From Cryobacterium sp. Y29 (GTDB lineage Bacteria; Actinomycetota; Actinomycetes; Actinomycetales; Microbacteriaceae): a DNA stretch of 64,000 nt. How positions within the stretch are numbered: the first letter of the stretch is position 1; each line of letters starts with the position of its first letter. A model generated the notes under the pieces. The model ran no database searches. It worked only from the letters and a program-made list of their open reading frames with translations, and was not told where the DNA came from. The position numbers and the translations under genes were made by a program. The DNA is taken from positions 124,001-188,000 of the forward strand of contig NZ_PJJN01000035.1 in assembly GCF_002929825.1 (NCBI RefSeq), given 5' to 3'. Positions 46,756 to 55,710 of the stretch are shown piece after piece.

Positions 46756-47540
46756 GCGAGTGGTGCGCTTTCGTTTCGGGCGGTCCTGGTGGGGGCGAGA
46801 GCATGACTGGGAGAGAGCTCGTCAGAACGCTTCGAACGGTGATACAGTTCGGCGATATCGTGGATCGTGCGCCCGTCGAGCGTCGGCCAGCGCGTGTAGA
46901 GCGCGCTCTTCGGCAGGTCGATCTGGTGGGGAACGGCGATGGTGATCGTGCCGGCGGCAACAGCGGACTCGACACCCGGCACGGAATCCTCGATCGCGAT
47001 GCACGTTGCCGGATCCACGCCGAGTTGCTCGGCGGCGACCAGATACGGATCGGGATGCGGCTTGCTGTTTTCGACCATATCGCCAGCAACGACTACGTCG
47101 AATGCTGCAAAATCGATGAGGTCGATGATCTGGCGGGCCATGCGCTCCACCGACATCGTGACGAGTGCGGTCGGGACGCCGGCGGCTTTCAGCTGCCGCA
47201 AAAGCTCACGAGATCCTGGACGCCACGGAATTCCGTGTTCAGCCAGCTGCTGCTGCACGCGGTCGGTGAGGCGGGCGACGATGGCGTCCGCGGTGAGATC
47301 GACGCCTCGTGCTTGCAGAATTGCCGCAGAATTCCACAATCCTGATCCGATCAGCGACATTCCGTCTTCATGCGTCCAGACACCGCCGAACTCGGCGAGG
47401 AGCTCCGTCTCGGCACGCATCCAGTACGGTTCGGTGTCGACGATCGTGCCGTCCATGTCCCACAGGACGGCGGCAGGTAGGGAAGCGGGCAGGGGCAGGG
47501 GCGGAGAAAAAACATTCACGGGGTTCAAGTGTAGGGCCAC
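46752..47540 (-). CDS. HAD family phosphatase (beta-phosphoglucomutase-like subgroup)
   Basis: Protein of 262 aa. Motif I is LWDMDGTIVDTEPYW, motif II lies in TALVTMSVERM, motif III/IV in KPHPDPYLVAAEQLG and IEDSVPGVESA. The helical cap (about 45-105) is of the subfamily IA type found in phosphoglycolate, mannitol/sorbitol and 2-deoxyglucose phosphatases. The substrate cannot be told. GTG 47540 has AAGGA 6 bp upstream. It is followed directly by trmI and is divergent from the PAC2 gene. Confidence 0.88.
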   Translation of the reverse strand: MALHLNPVNVFSPPLPLPASLPAAVLWDMDGTIVDTEPYWMRAETELLAEFGGVWTHEDGMSLIGSGLWNSAAILQARGVDLTADAIVARLTDRVQQQLAEHGIPWRPGSRELLRQLKAAGVPTALVTMSVERMARQIIDLIDFAAFDVVVAGDMVENSKPHPDPYLVAAEQLGVDPATCIAIEDSVPGVESAVAAGTITIAVPHQIDLPKSALYTRWPTLDGRTIHDIAELYHRSKRSDELSPSHALAPTRTARNESAPLA

Positions 47541-47598
47541 CGCCTATCCTTGATGGAGGCCCTTCATGTGGGAGGCCGAAGAATTGAGGATATAAACG

Positions 47599-48555
47599 GT
47601 GACTGACGGTAATGGGTTTCTGGGCGGACGGCTGCTCGTCGTCGCTTTCGAAGGCTGGAACGACGCCGGAGAGGCCGCAACGGGGGCGGTTCGCGCGCTG
47701 AAAGAATTACTCGACGTTGAGAAGATCACCGAGGTCGACCCCGAGCTGTACTTCGACTACCAGTTCAATCGGCCGACCGTGTCAACGAACGAGGAAGGCG
47801 TGCGTACCCTCGGTTGGCCGGGAGCGATCATGTATGGTCCAAAGACCCCCGGGACACTGAGCGTTCCGCTGGCGGACGACGCCGCGTTGCGGGTCAGTGG
47901 AACGAACGCAGGCAATATCTTTCTGCTGATCGGTACAGAGCCGTCCCGCAGTTGGAAGAGCTTCGCCGCGGAGATACTCGATGCGGCCCTGGCCGCAGAC
48001 GTCAGCTGCGTCGTCTTTTTGGGCGCCATGCTGGCCGACGTTCCGCACACCCGCCCCATCTCCATCTTTGTCTCGAGTGATAACACGCAGGTGCGGGCCG
48101 AACTGCAAATTGAACGCAGCAATTATGAGGGACCGGTCGGCATACTCAGCGTGTTGTCCGATGCCGCCGAGACTGTGGGAATTCCGACCCTGTCGATTTG
48201 GGCATCGGTGCCCCACTATGTGCACAACGCACCATCGCCCAAGGCGATGCTCGCATTGATCGACAAGCTCGAAGAAGTCATAGATGTGGTCATCCCGCGC
48301 GGCGCGCTCGTGACCGAGGCGGCTGAGTGGGAAACCGGTATTGATGTCCTAGCAGGCGAAGACGAGGACATGGCCGCGTACATAGCCCAACTCGAGCAGG
48401 CCAGGGACACCGTCGACTCACCAGAGGCCAGCGGCGAGGCGATCGCCCAGGAATTCGAGAAGTATCTGCGCAAGCGCGGCACCGACGGGCGCGACGGGCG
48501 CGCAGACGGTCGGCCCGATGGCCCCGGAAGCCGACCCGATGGGCCACGGCACTAG
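47599..48555 (+). CDS. PAC2 family protein (proteasome assembly chaperone-like)
   Basis: Protein of 318 aa. The PAC2 fold is shown by LLVVAFEGWNDAGEAATGAVRAL, the INIFLLIG-like strand (NIFLLIGTEPSRSWKSFA) and PTLSIWASVPHYVHNAPSPKAMLALIDKLEE. Its role in bacteria is unclear; eukaryotic relatives help assemble the proteasome. The C-terminus is acidic, then a Gly/Arg/Asp-rich repeat tail (GRDGRADGRPDGPGS). GTG start with TTGAGGAT upstream. It converges with mshC, a neighbourhood that is common in Micrococcales. Confidence 0.9.
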   Translation: MTDGNGFLGGRLLVVAFEGWNDAGEAATGAVRALKELLDVEKITEVDPELYFDYQFNRPTVSTNEEGVRTLGWPGAIMYGPKTPGTLSVPLADDAALRVSGTNAGNIFLLIGTEPSRSWKSFAAEILDAALAADVSCVVFLGAMLADVPHTRPISIFVSSDNTQVRAELQIERSNYEGPVGILSVLSDAAETVGIPTLSIWASVPHYVHNAPSPKAMLALIDKLEEVIDVVIPRGALVTEAAEWETGIDVLAGEDEDMAAYIAQLEQARDTVDSPEASGEAIAQEFEKYLRKRGTDGRDGRADGRPDGPGSRPDGPRH

Positions 48556-48590
48556 GAACGCAGCGGGTCGGCCGCAGACGACGCTCGGCT

Positions 48591-49895
48591 CTACAGAGCG
48601 ATGCCGAGCAGCGCACTGACGGCACGATTCACCAGGCTGACGTCATCGAGCTGACCGGCGGCCGCGTCGTCGACGAGCTTCAGAGCCTCGGGGGTGTTCA
48701 AATCGTGGCGGAGTGCAGAGCGCACGGACTGCACGAGCGAAGCAGCCGTTCCAGCCACCTCCATGCTGGCAGCGTTCCTGGCAGCGTTTTTGGCTGCGGA
48801 AACGGCCGAAGCGCCGAAGGCTGCAGACCACACGGAGAGGCGCGCGATGGCCTCTTCCAGAAGTGCGTCGGTCCATTCCCAGTCGCTGCGATAGTGGCGG
48901 GCCAACAGGGCCAGGCGAATCGCACGCGGGTCAATACCCTGAGCGCGTAGTCCGGAGACTAGAACGAGATTACCGAGCGACTTGCTCATCTTCTCGCCCT
49001 GATAGGCGACCATGCCGGTGTGACTGTAGACCCCGGCAAGCGGATGTCCGGACAACGCCTGCGCATGCCCAGCGCTCATGTCGTGGTGCGGAAAGATCAG
49101 GTCGGATCCGCCCCCCTGCACGGTGAAATCTACGCCGAGTTCTTTGAGGGCGATCACGGAACACTCAATGTGCCAGCCTGGTCGCCCGGCGCCGACCGGA
49201 GACTCCCACGCCGGTTCCCCCGAACGCGCAGCCTTCCAGAGCAGCGGGTCGAGTGGGTCGCGTTTACCCGCCCGGTCGGGGTCTCCCCCGCGCTCGGCGA
49301 ATAGGCGCAGCATGCTGTCGAGGTCGAGGTTGCTCTCGTCACCGAGCGCCCAGCCGGTGCTGGCTTCGGCGGCACGAATGTCAAAGTATAGATCGATGGC
49401 GATCGTTCCGTCTGCCCCGGCGATGGCGTCGCCGGTCGGTACCGGATAGGCGAGTCCCGCCTCCTGCAATAGGGCCACGGCGGCGGCTATCTCGTCGATG
49501 ACCTCGGTCACGGCAACAAAATCATTCGGCGGAATGATTCCCAGAGCTTCCATGTCGGTGCGGAAGAGCTCAACCTGTGATTCGGCCAGGTCACGCCAGT
49601 GGACGCCGGTGGCGGTCGCCCGTTCCAGGAGCGGGTCATCAACATCCGTCACATTTTGGGCATAGTGCACGCGGTAACCGGCATCGATCCAGACCCGCTG
49701 GAGGGTGTCGAAGGCGAGGTAGGTGTTGGCATGGCCAATGTGGGTCGCGTCGTAGGGGGTGATGCCGCAAACGTAGAGTCGGGCTGAATCGAGCGGCTCG
49801 GCGAGCACCAGACTGTCGGTTTTTGTGTCGTGGAGCCAGGGTGCATTCGACTCGCCGGGGGCAGAGACAATTTCGGGTCGTTCCCATGCACGCAT
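48591..49895 (-). CDS. mshC: Mycothiol ligase MshC (cysteine:GlcN-inositol ligase)
   Basis: Protein of 434 aa related to cysteinyl-tRNA synthetase. HIGH is in TPYDATHIGHANTY and KMSKS in GEKMSKSLGN. The Zn-Cys binding region starts at LYVCGITPYD, and ECSVIALKELG plus PHHDMSAGHAQA hold the other ligands. It joins cysteine to the glucosamine-inositol in mycothiol synthesis using ATP. The anticodon-binding region of CysS is missing, as expected. It marks the host as a mycothiol-producing actinobacterium. uppP starts upstream by about 70 bp of its end on the same strand. Confidence 0.95.
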   Translation of the reverse strand: MRAWERPEIVSAPGESNAPWLHDTKTDSLVLAEPLDSARLYVCGITPYDATHIGHANTYLAFDTLQRVWIDAGYRVHYAQNVTDVDDPLLERATATGVHWRDLAESQVELFRTDMEALGIIPPNDFVAVTEVIDEIAAAVALLQEAGLAYPVPTGDAIAGADGTIAIDLYFDIRAAEASTGWALGDESNLDLDSMLRLFAERGGDPDRAGKRDPLDPLLWKAARSGEPAWESPVGAGRPGWHIECSVIALKELGVDFTVQGGGSDLIFPHHDMSAGHAQALSGHPLAGVYSHTGMVAYQGEKMSKSLGNLVLVSGLRAQGIDPRAIRLALLARHYRSDWEWTDALLEEAIARLSVWSAAFGASAVSAAKNAARNAASMEVAGTAASLVQSVRSALRHDLNTPEALKLVDDAAAGQLDDVSLVNRAVSALLGIAL

Positions 49896-49968
49896 GTTTC
49901 AAGCCTAGCTTCCATGCGGCGGTGGCTTCGCGAACCGTCCTCGATGCGGCGACCGCTTCGCGAACCGA

Positions 49969-50823
49969 CTAGGCGGAGATAACGTTCGTTCCGAGGAGCA
50001 CGAACAGCACGATACCCAGCAGGATGCGATAGATCACGAACGGCAGAAAACTCCGTCGCGAAATGTAGTTCATGAAGAACGCGATCACGGCGAGGCCCAC
50101 AACGAAGGCGACGATAGTGGCCACAAGGGTTTCGAGCGGTCCAAAAATTTCGGGAGTGCACGTGGTCGCGCCCGATAAACAGGGATCGGCGACGGACTTG
50201 TACACCTGGTAGAAGCCGCTGCCGAGCACGGCAGGAATGGCCAGCAGGAAAGCATACCGGGCCGCTGCTGCGCGTTCGTAGCCGAGGAACAGCCCGGCAG
50301 TGATGGTACCGCCCGATCGTGATACGCCGGGGATGAGTGCGAGCGCCTGCGCGAATCCGTAGATCACGCCGTGGCCGACAGTGATGTCCTGCAGCTGGCG
50401 CCTTTTGGCGCCGACATGGTCGGCGATGCCGAGCAGAATGCCAAAGACGATGAGCATGGTCGCGGTGAGCCAAAGTGAGCGCAGCACGGTTTCAATCTGG
50501 TTTTGGAACAGCAGGCCGAGAATGATGATCGGAAGCGATCCCAGAATGATCAGCCAGCCCATGCGGGCATCCGGATCTTTGCGGGACACTCTGCCGGTGA
50601 GCGATTTTGCCCACTGGCCGATGATGCGCACGATATCGCGCCAAAAGAAGATGACGACAGCAGCTTCAGTGCCAATCTGGGTGATGGCCGTGAATCGGGC
50701 ACCCGGGTCATCACCGGTGCCGAGAAACTGGCCGACGATCGTGATGTGTGCACTCGACGACACCGGAAGGAACTCGGTCAACCCCTGAACGAGGCCCAGA
50801 ATGATCGCATTCAGAAAGTCCAC
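49969..50823 (-). CDS. uppP: Undecaprenyl-diphosphatase UppP/BacA
   Basis: Protein of 284 aa with eight hydrophobic segments. The catalytic signatures are [18 protein letters not shown] (with the Glu and the SSSxH) and [17 protein letters not shown] with its Arg. It removes a phosphate from undecaprenyl diphosphate to recycle the lipid carrier for peptidoglycan synthesis and gives bacitracin resistance. It begins with GTG and is transcribed leftward ahead of mshC. Confidence 0.95.
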   Translation of the reverse strand: MDFLNAIILGLVQGLTEFLPVSSSAHITIVGQFLGTGDDPGARFTAITQIGTEAAVVIFFWRDIVRIIGQWAKSLTGRVSRKDPDARMGWLIILGSLPIIILGLLFQNQIETVLRSLWLTATMLIVFGILLGIADHVGAKRRQLQDITVGHGVIYGFAQALALIPGVSRSGGTITAGLFLGYERAAAARYAFLLAIPAVLGSGFYQVYKSVADPCLSGATTCTPEIFGPLETLVATIVAFVVGLAVIAFFMNYISRRSFLPFVIYRILLGIVLFVLLGTNVISA

Positions 50824-50898
50824 GCGCCGCGCTTTCTTGGATTACGTGAAATACTCAGGAAACCCGTGCCCAACGGGCTCGGGCGGCACTTCACAGCT

Positions 50899-52266
50899 TC
50901 AATATTGTGACAGCAGGTCGGTCAAAACCTGCCTGCCAAACACTAGTGCGTCGAGCGGTACCCGCTCGTCCACTCCGTGGAACATCGCAGGAAAGTCCAA
51001 GTCCCCCGGGAGGCGAAGGGGCGCAAAACCGTAACCTTTGATGCCCAGGGTGCTGAGGGCTTTATTGTCCGTTCCCGCCGACAGCAGGTACGGGAGCACC
51101 GGCGCGCCGGGGTCATGGCGCTCCAGGGTACTCACGACCGCTTCGATCAGCGGCCCGCTGAATTCAGTCTCCAGACCGATATCGCGGTGCATGGTGACGA
51201 TTTCGATGTCAGCCCCGACAATCTCCTGAATCTGGGAGAGCACGAGATCTTCCTCGCCTGGCAGGGCGCGGATGTCGATGAGGGCCTCTGCCGTGTCGGG
51301 GATGACGTTGTGCTTATAGCCAGCGGTGAGGCCGGTCGGGTTGGTCGTCGTGCGCAGGCTGGCCTGGATGAAGCCGGACGCCGTGCCGGTCGCCAGAGCG
51401 AGCTCGTCCGGGCCGACCCGTTGCGGGTCGACCTCGAGAATGCGGGCGATTTCGCCGAGAAGTTGTTCGGTCGTGTCGGTCAGGCGAATGGGCCATTCGT
51501 ACCGCCCGAGTTTCGCCACGGCCTCGGCGAGCCGAGTGACCGCGTTGTTGGGGTGCATTCGGGAGCCGTGCCCGGCCTCGCCGCGGGCAACGAGCTTGAC
51601 CCAGATCAGCGCTTTCTCCCCGGTTTGCAGGAGGTAGGCACGTTGACCGCCGAGCGTTATGGAGTATCCGCCCACCTCACTGATCGCCTCGGTGGCTCCG
51701 TCAAACAGGTGCGGATGCTCGCGAACGAGAAAGTGCGAACCGAGCACGCCGCCGGCCTCTTCGTCGGCGAAAAAGGCGATGACGAGGTCGCGCTCTGGTG
51801 CACCATTGGCACTGATCACGTCCTGCAGAGAGGCCAAAATCATAGCGTCCATATTTTTCATATCGACAGCGCCTCGCCCCCACAGCAGGCCGTCCTTGAT
51901 GACGCCGCCGAACGGGTCGACGCTCCAATTCGCCGCATCGGCCGGAACAACATCAAGATGACCGTGCACGACCAGAGCTGGCCGGGCGGCGTCGCGACCC
52001 TTGACCCGGGCGATAACGCTGGTTCGGCCGGGTTCGGAATCGAAGAGTTCGGGCACGAGGCCGAGGTCTCGCAGCTTCTCGGCGACGTATTCTGCGGCCT
52101 CCGTTTCGCCGTTGGAACGGCCTGCACCATAGTTCGTGGTGTCGAAGCGGATGAGATCACGCGCGATTTCGGCGGTCAGATCAAGTTTTTGAGGATGACC
52201 TGCGGGTGAGATTCCGGCTGAATCAGCGGAACTTGCGGCCGGGTGCACGTTCGAAATGGAAGGCAT
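50899..52266 (-). CDS. M20/M25/M40 family metallopeptidase
   Basis: Protein of 455 aa. Metal ligands are in VHGHLDVVPAD, GRGAVDMKNMDA and FADEEAGGVLGS, and the dimerisation domain contains ARGEAGHGSRMHPNNAV with its substrate His. SAGTDNKAL holds the late Asp, and the last His is in MFHGVDERVPLD. It belongs to the DapE/ArgE/carboxypeptidase G2-like group; the substrate is unclear. The start is ATG 52266, as the next upstream candidate is TTG. It lies upstream of uppP on the same strand, with 75 bp between them. Confidence 0.9.
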   Translation of the reverse strand: MPSISNVHPAASSADSAGISPAGHPQKLDLTAEIARDLIRFDTTNYGAGRSNGETEAAEYVAEKLRDLGLVPELFDSEPGRTSVIARVKGRDAARPALVVHGHLDVVPADAANWSVDPFGGVIKDGLLWGRGAVDMKNMDAMILASLQDVISANGAPERDLVIAFFADEEAGGVLGSHFLVREHPHLFDGATEAISEVGGYSITLGGQRAYLLQTGEKALIWVKLVARGEAGHGSRMHPNNAVTRLAEAVAKLGRYEWPIRLTDTTEQLLGEIARILEVDPQRVGPDELALATGTASGFIQASLRTTTNPTGLTAGYKHNVIPDTAEALIDIRALPGEEDLVLSQIQEIVGADIEIVTMHRDIGLETEFSGPLIEAVVSTLERHDPGAPVLPYLLSAGTDNKALSTLGIKGYGFAPLRLPGDLDFPAMFHGVDERVPLDALVFGRQVLTDLLSQY

Positions 52267-52373
52267 GTTCAAACGCTACCCGCCGGCGCCGGGGGGAGGC
52301 GACACAACGCCGGTTCTAAACCGTGCTAAGTTATTACCTCGGCAGCCGGTTCATCCGGAGGCCGTTTCACCCA

Positions 52374-52458
52374 GTCCGGGTGGCGGAATTGGTAGACGCG
52401 CTGGCTTGAGGTGCCAGTGCCCGTTAAGGGCGTGTGGGTTCAATTCCCATCTCGGACA
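52374..52458 (+). tRNA. tRNA-Leu (anticodon GAG)
   Basis: An 85-nt class II tRNA. Acceptor arms 52374-52380 and 52451-52457 pair fully (one G-U), with discriminator A at 52458. The anticodon stem CTGGC/GCCAG holds loop TTGAGGT, so the anticodon is GAG (52408-52410), reading CUC and CUU. A long variable arm (GCCC/GGGC) and a T loop TTCAATT confirm leucine type. CCA is not encoded. Confidence 0.96.
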
Positions 52459-52504
52459 CGGAGATTTCTTTCGAGAGATCAACGAGGACTGGTTGAGACA
52501 GTTC

Positions 52505-52535
52505 ATGAGGCCGGATCCCCTGGATCCGGCCTCAT
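52505..52535. terminator. Strong hairpin between tRNA-Leu and the ABC permease gene
   Basis: A perfect 14-bp stem (52505-52518 with 52522-52535) with a 3-nt loop lies 46 bp after the tRNA and 36 bp beyond the end of the leftward ABC permease gene. It can end both transcripts. The T-run is weak on both sides. Confidence 0.75.
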
Positions 52536-52570
52536 CTCGTTCAGCCATCGCCCAATCGTCGGGTGGATCG

Positions 52571-53446
52571 TCACGACAAGATGTCCTTGGTCACAAACCT
52601 GCTGTACGCCAACGCCCCGAAAACTGCCAGGTAACAGACCTGCACGATCGCATTCTGGCCGAACGAGCTGAAGTCGAGTGGTTGCCGGAGCAGATCGGCA
52701 AAACCGAGCCAGTAATGGCTGAACAGCCATGGATGCAGCCAAGACAGTTGCGGAATGACATCGAGGATCTGCGCGACGACGGATACCACGATTGTCGCCG
52801 CCATCGCTCCCACAGGAACATCGGTGAGCGTGGAGATGAACAGCCCGATCATCGACAAGCCGAGCAAGGATACGGTGACATAGGCGGCCACCAGCAGCGA
52901 GCGCACTAGCGACTCGGTCACGCTGATGGTGTCGCCCGACAAGAGCGTGACCGGTCCGACCGGAAACAGGGCTGCCCCGATGAGCGTGCCCGAGACGGTG
53001 AGGGTCAGGGTCGCCACGAGGCAGAACAAGGCCGCGCCCGCGTACTTGACCAACAACAGCCGTACCCGGCCAGCTGGCGCCACCAGCAGGTAACGCAGGG
53101 TACCGAGGCCGGCTTCCCCGGCAATCGTGTCTCCGGCCACCACACCGATGGTCAGCGGCAGAAACAGGGGGATGGCGACGACCATCGCCGTGAAGCCGAC
53201 GAACAAGCCGTTCTGGGTCACCCGATCAAGAAACGGCGGCCCCTCCCCGGGAGCCAGCGTGGAAGACGACAAACGAACGGCGACGGCGAGCAGTACCGGG
53301 ATCAGCGCAACGGCGACCAACATCGCCCAGGTCCGTCGACGGCGAAACAGCACGGAGATTTCGGAACCGAGCAGGTCCCAGCCACCCCCGCGCCGCACCG
53401 GGATATCGCTGCGTCCCGTTGCTGGCAGAGCATCACTGGACGACAT
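52571..53446 (-). CDS. ABC-2 type transporter permease
   Basis: Protein of 291 aa with six predicted helices (about 38-58, 88-110, 130-150, 165-200, 205-225 and 260-280), and LFRRRRTWAMLVAVALIPVLLAVAV at the start, a usual pattern for ABC-2 permeases. FGVVAGDTIAGEAGLGTLRYLL-type sequence (GDTIAGEAGLGTLRYLLVAP) contacts the ATPase. It overlaps the ATPase gene end by 14 bp, so the two form one exporter. The substrate is unknown; drug, peptide or lipid export is possible. Confidence 0.9.
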   Translation of the reverse strand: MSSSDALPATGRSDIPVRRGGGWDLLGSEISVLFRRRRTWAMLVAVALIPVLLAVAVRLSSSTLAPGEGPPFLDRVTQNGLFVGFTAMVVAIPLFLPLTIGVVAGDTIAGEAGLGTLRYLLVAPAGRVRLLLVKYAGAALFCLVATLTLTVSGTLIGAALFPVGPVTLLSGDTISVTESLVRSLLVAAYVTVSLLGLSMIGLFISTLTDVPVGAMAATIVVSVVAQILDVIPQLSWLHPWLFSHYWLGFADLLRQPLDFSSFGQNAIVQVCYLAVFGALAYSRFVTKDILS

Positions 53447-54401
53447 CGAAACCCTCCCCGGTCAGTGCGACAAAGCGTTCTTCGAGGCTCGGTTCCTCGA
53501 TGGCGAAGCCGCGGATACGCACCCCGCCGGCGACGAGCGCCGTCACGATGGCCTCGGGCTGCCAGTGGGTACCGACGAGTGGCGCGACCACGATCGGGTC
53601 AGCATCATCGAGCGCGCGGATCACGGGCTCCAGCCCCAGCTGGCTGAGTACGCGGATCGCACCCGGGGCATCCGGTGTGCGCACGCGCACCCTGGTCTCA
53701 CCGACCTGCCGCAGCGCGGCCAGCGTGCCCTGGGCGACGAGGCGGCCAGCACTCATCACGGCGGCGTGGGTACACATCTGCTCGACCTCGGCGAGCAGAT
53801 GGCTTGAGACGAACACGGTCGTTCCCTCTGCGGCCAGTGAGCGCACGAGGCTGCGCACCTCTCGGGTGCCCTGGGGGTCGAGGCCGTTCGTGGGTTCATC
53901 GAGTACGAGCAGCTGCCGCGGGACCAGCAGGGCGTTGGCGATGCCGAGCCGCTGCTTCATGCCGAGGGAGTATGCGTGTACCTTTTTGTCGGCCGCATGG
54001 GAAAGCCCGACCCGTTCGAGGGCCCGCTGCACTCGAGCTCGGCGGGTGCCGTTCGGCGCGTGCCGGTCGGCGGTGTCGAGGCGCCGTAGGTTCGCCGCCC
54101 CGGAAAGAAAAGGGTAGAACGCCGGTCCTTCGACCAGGGCGCCGACCTGGGGCAAAACCTCATGCAGTCGGGCGGGCATGCTGTGGCCGAGCACGGTGAT
54201 AGTGCCGCTGGTTGCCTGGGTGAGTGCCAGCAACATGCGAATGCTGGTGGTTTTGCCCGAACCATTCGGACCCAGGAAGCCGAATACCGAGCCGCGGGGA
54301 ACCGCGAGGTCGATGCCATTCACGGCGGTTTGCGTGCCGAACCGCTTGGTGAGACCCCGGCTCTCGATCGCGAGTTCGAGAGCCGGGGTATCGCCGGTCA
54401 C
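53433..54401 (-). CDS. ABC transporter ATP-binding protein
   Basis: Protein of about 322 aa. Walker A is GPNGSGKTTSI, the signature is YSLGMKQRLGIA, Walker B is LLVLDEPTNGLDPQG, and the switch His is in VFVSSHLLAEVEQM. A C-terminal regulatory stretch of about 90 residues follows. It powers the permease encoded downstream. The start is uncertain: GTG 54401 begins just before the ABC domain, while GTG 54485 would add an Arg/Ser-rich extension encoded by a tandem repeat. Confidence 0.9.
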   Translation of the reverse strand: MTGDTPALELAIESRGLTKRFGTQTAVNGIDLAVPRGSVFGFLGPNGSGKTTSIRMLLALTQATSGTITVLGHSMPARLHEVLPQVGALVEGPAFYPFLSGAANLRRLDTADRHAPNGTRRARVQRALERVGLSHAADKKVHAYSLGMKQRLGIANALLVPRQLLVLDEPTNGLDPQGTREVRSLVRSLAAEGTTVFVSSHLLAEVEQMCTHAAVMSAGRLVAQGTLAALRQVGETRVRVRTPDAPGAIRVLSQLGLEPVIRALDDADPIVVAPLVGTHWQPEAIVTALVAGGVRIRGFAIEEPSLEERFVALTGEGFDVVQ

Positions 54402-54409
54402 AGTGTGAT

Positions 54410-54438
54410 GCGCGTCACTGCGGAGCGCGTCACTGCGG
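54410..54438. repeat. 14-bp tandem direct repeat at the ABC/LolA junction
   Basis: GCGCGTCACTGCGG occurs at 54410-54423 and 54425-54438, one base apart. It lies between the stop of the LolA-like gene and the likely start of the ATPase gene. Confidence 0.8.
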
Positions 54439-54444
54439 TGACGG

Positions 54445-55611
54445 TCACTCTGCGGCGGCCTGGAGCTGGGCGAGCGGAACCGCACCGGCGAATACCCGCC
54501 CGTCCGTGGCCAGGAATACCGTCATGAGGGACGTTGTCAGAGCGCGACCTCCGTCGACACCAGTGGTCAGCTGGTCGATCAGGGGGTTGTTGCCGAGCTC
54601 GGCCGGGACGGCGACGGCGGGAACCTCGACGATACTGGACCATCCACTTCCCGTGACACGGGGCAGTTCAGCCGCTGTCGGGCTCTGTGCCCCCGCGTGG
54701 TCACCGCTAGCGTGGTCGGGCCGGGCCGGCAGGGCCTGCTCCGTCACCATGGCGTCGGCCGGCGGCACGAAATCGAAGCGGTCAGCGTCGGGAGCGGCAA
54801 AATCGAGAGCAGTGAAGCCGACCTGCAGTGCCGGTGCGCTCTGGCCCTCGGCCATCACGACCACCTGGACTGGCAGGCCGGTCTCAGAGTCGACAGCGAT
54901 CGAGACGGATGCGACGAGGCTATCCGCTGTTTTCGGCGTGAGCACCAACTGGTACACACTGCGTCCGGCGACCCGGGCGTCCGTGCCGACCGACACCGTC
55001 GTACTCGGGTCCAGCTCGCTGAGAAAACGATCGGCAACCTGCGCCGGGGTCGAGAGGTCGGTGGGGACAAGCGACTTGAGCTCGGCAAACTTCGACTCGG
55101 CGGTACCGGCGAGATCGGTCGGCACGCTCACGTGGGTCGCTGCGTTGCTCTTGGAGTCGTACAGCCAGACATCGTTCCCGTTATGCACGACGTCACGCTC
55201 CGCCATGCGGTCCTTGATCTGTACGCGAGACTTGTTTTCGCCACCGACGTAGACCCGGAACTCGTGGGAACCGCTCAGCAATTCCAGTGCCGTGCTCAGT
55301 GCCCCGGTGGCTGACGTTCCCGAGACGACGTCGGACGCGCCTTCCGGCATGGACTCGGTCACGGATTTCTGCATGGATGTGGTCATGCCCGCACTCAAAT
55401 CCAGCGTGGGGAGACCAAGATCAGACGATTGGGAGACCGTTCCGGAAAAGGTCGACACCGTGCTGTCGTTCACCAGGAGGAGAACCTGCTCGGGTGTCTT
55501 ATCGGGCAGATCGACGGCGGCACCGGCTTGGAATGGTACGGCTATCACCGCGGCGACCACGACCGCCGGCACGACGATTGCGGGGAGCCATTTAAGAGAA
55601 TTGCGAGACAC
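54445..55611 (-). CDS. LolA-like exported lipoprotein-carrier family protein
   Basis: Protein of about 388 aa with an N-terminal signal or anchor (LKWLPAIVVPAVVVAAVIAVPFQAGAA). A LolA/DUF2092-like beta-half-barrel follows, with DKTPEQVLLLVNDSTVSTFSGTVSQ and later YDSKSNAATHVSVP, LTPKTADSLVASVSIAVDSETGLPVQVVVM and FDFVPPADAMV. It lies directly upstream of an ABC-2 exporter, on the same strand, so it may help handle the exported substrate or a membrane lipid. GTG 55611 is chosen, with AAGG 8 bp upstream. The family role in Gram-positives is unknown. Confidence 0.82.
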   Translation of the reverse strand: MSRNSLKWLPAIVVPAVVVAAVIAVPFQAGAAVDLPDKTPEQVLLLVNDSTVSTFSGTVSQSSDLGLPTLDLSAGMTTSMQKSVTESMPEGASDVVSGTSATGALSTALELLSGSHEFRVYVGGENKSRVQIKDRMAERDVVHNGNDVWLYDSKSNAATHVSVPTDLAGTAESKFAELKSLVPTDLSTPAQVADRFLSELDPSTTVSVGTDARVAGRSVYQLVLTPKTADSLVASVSIAVDSETGLPVQVVVMAEGQSAPALQVGFTALDFAAPDADRFDFVPPADAMVTEQALPARPDHASGDHAGAQSPTAAELPRVTGSGWSSIVEVPAVAVPAELGNNPLIDQLTTGVDGGRALTTSLMTVFLATDGRVFAGAVPLAQLQAAAE

Positions 55612-55710
55612 GATCAACGCCTTGGTGAATTCGGATTCATACGGTGATCGTACGCCTTGGGCGTGCGCATCGGTGGTGAGATCAGCGTATTTTCAGGTGC
55701 CGGTAGTGGA

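Noticed and set aside
50977..52209. Open frame of 410 codons opposite the M20 peptidase gene
   Set aside because: The leftward frame carries all M20 metal motifs; the rightward frame has none and arises from codon bias.
52571..54401. Lantibiotic immunity transporter
   Set aside because: The ABC-2 pair is compatible, but no precursor peptide, modification enzyme or two-component system is nearby.
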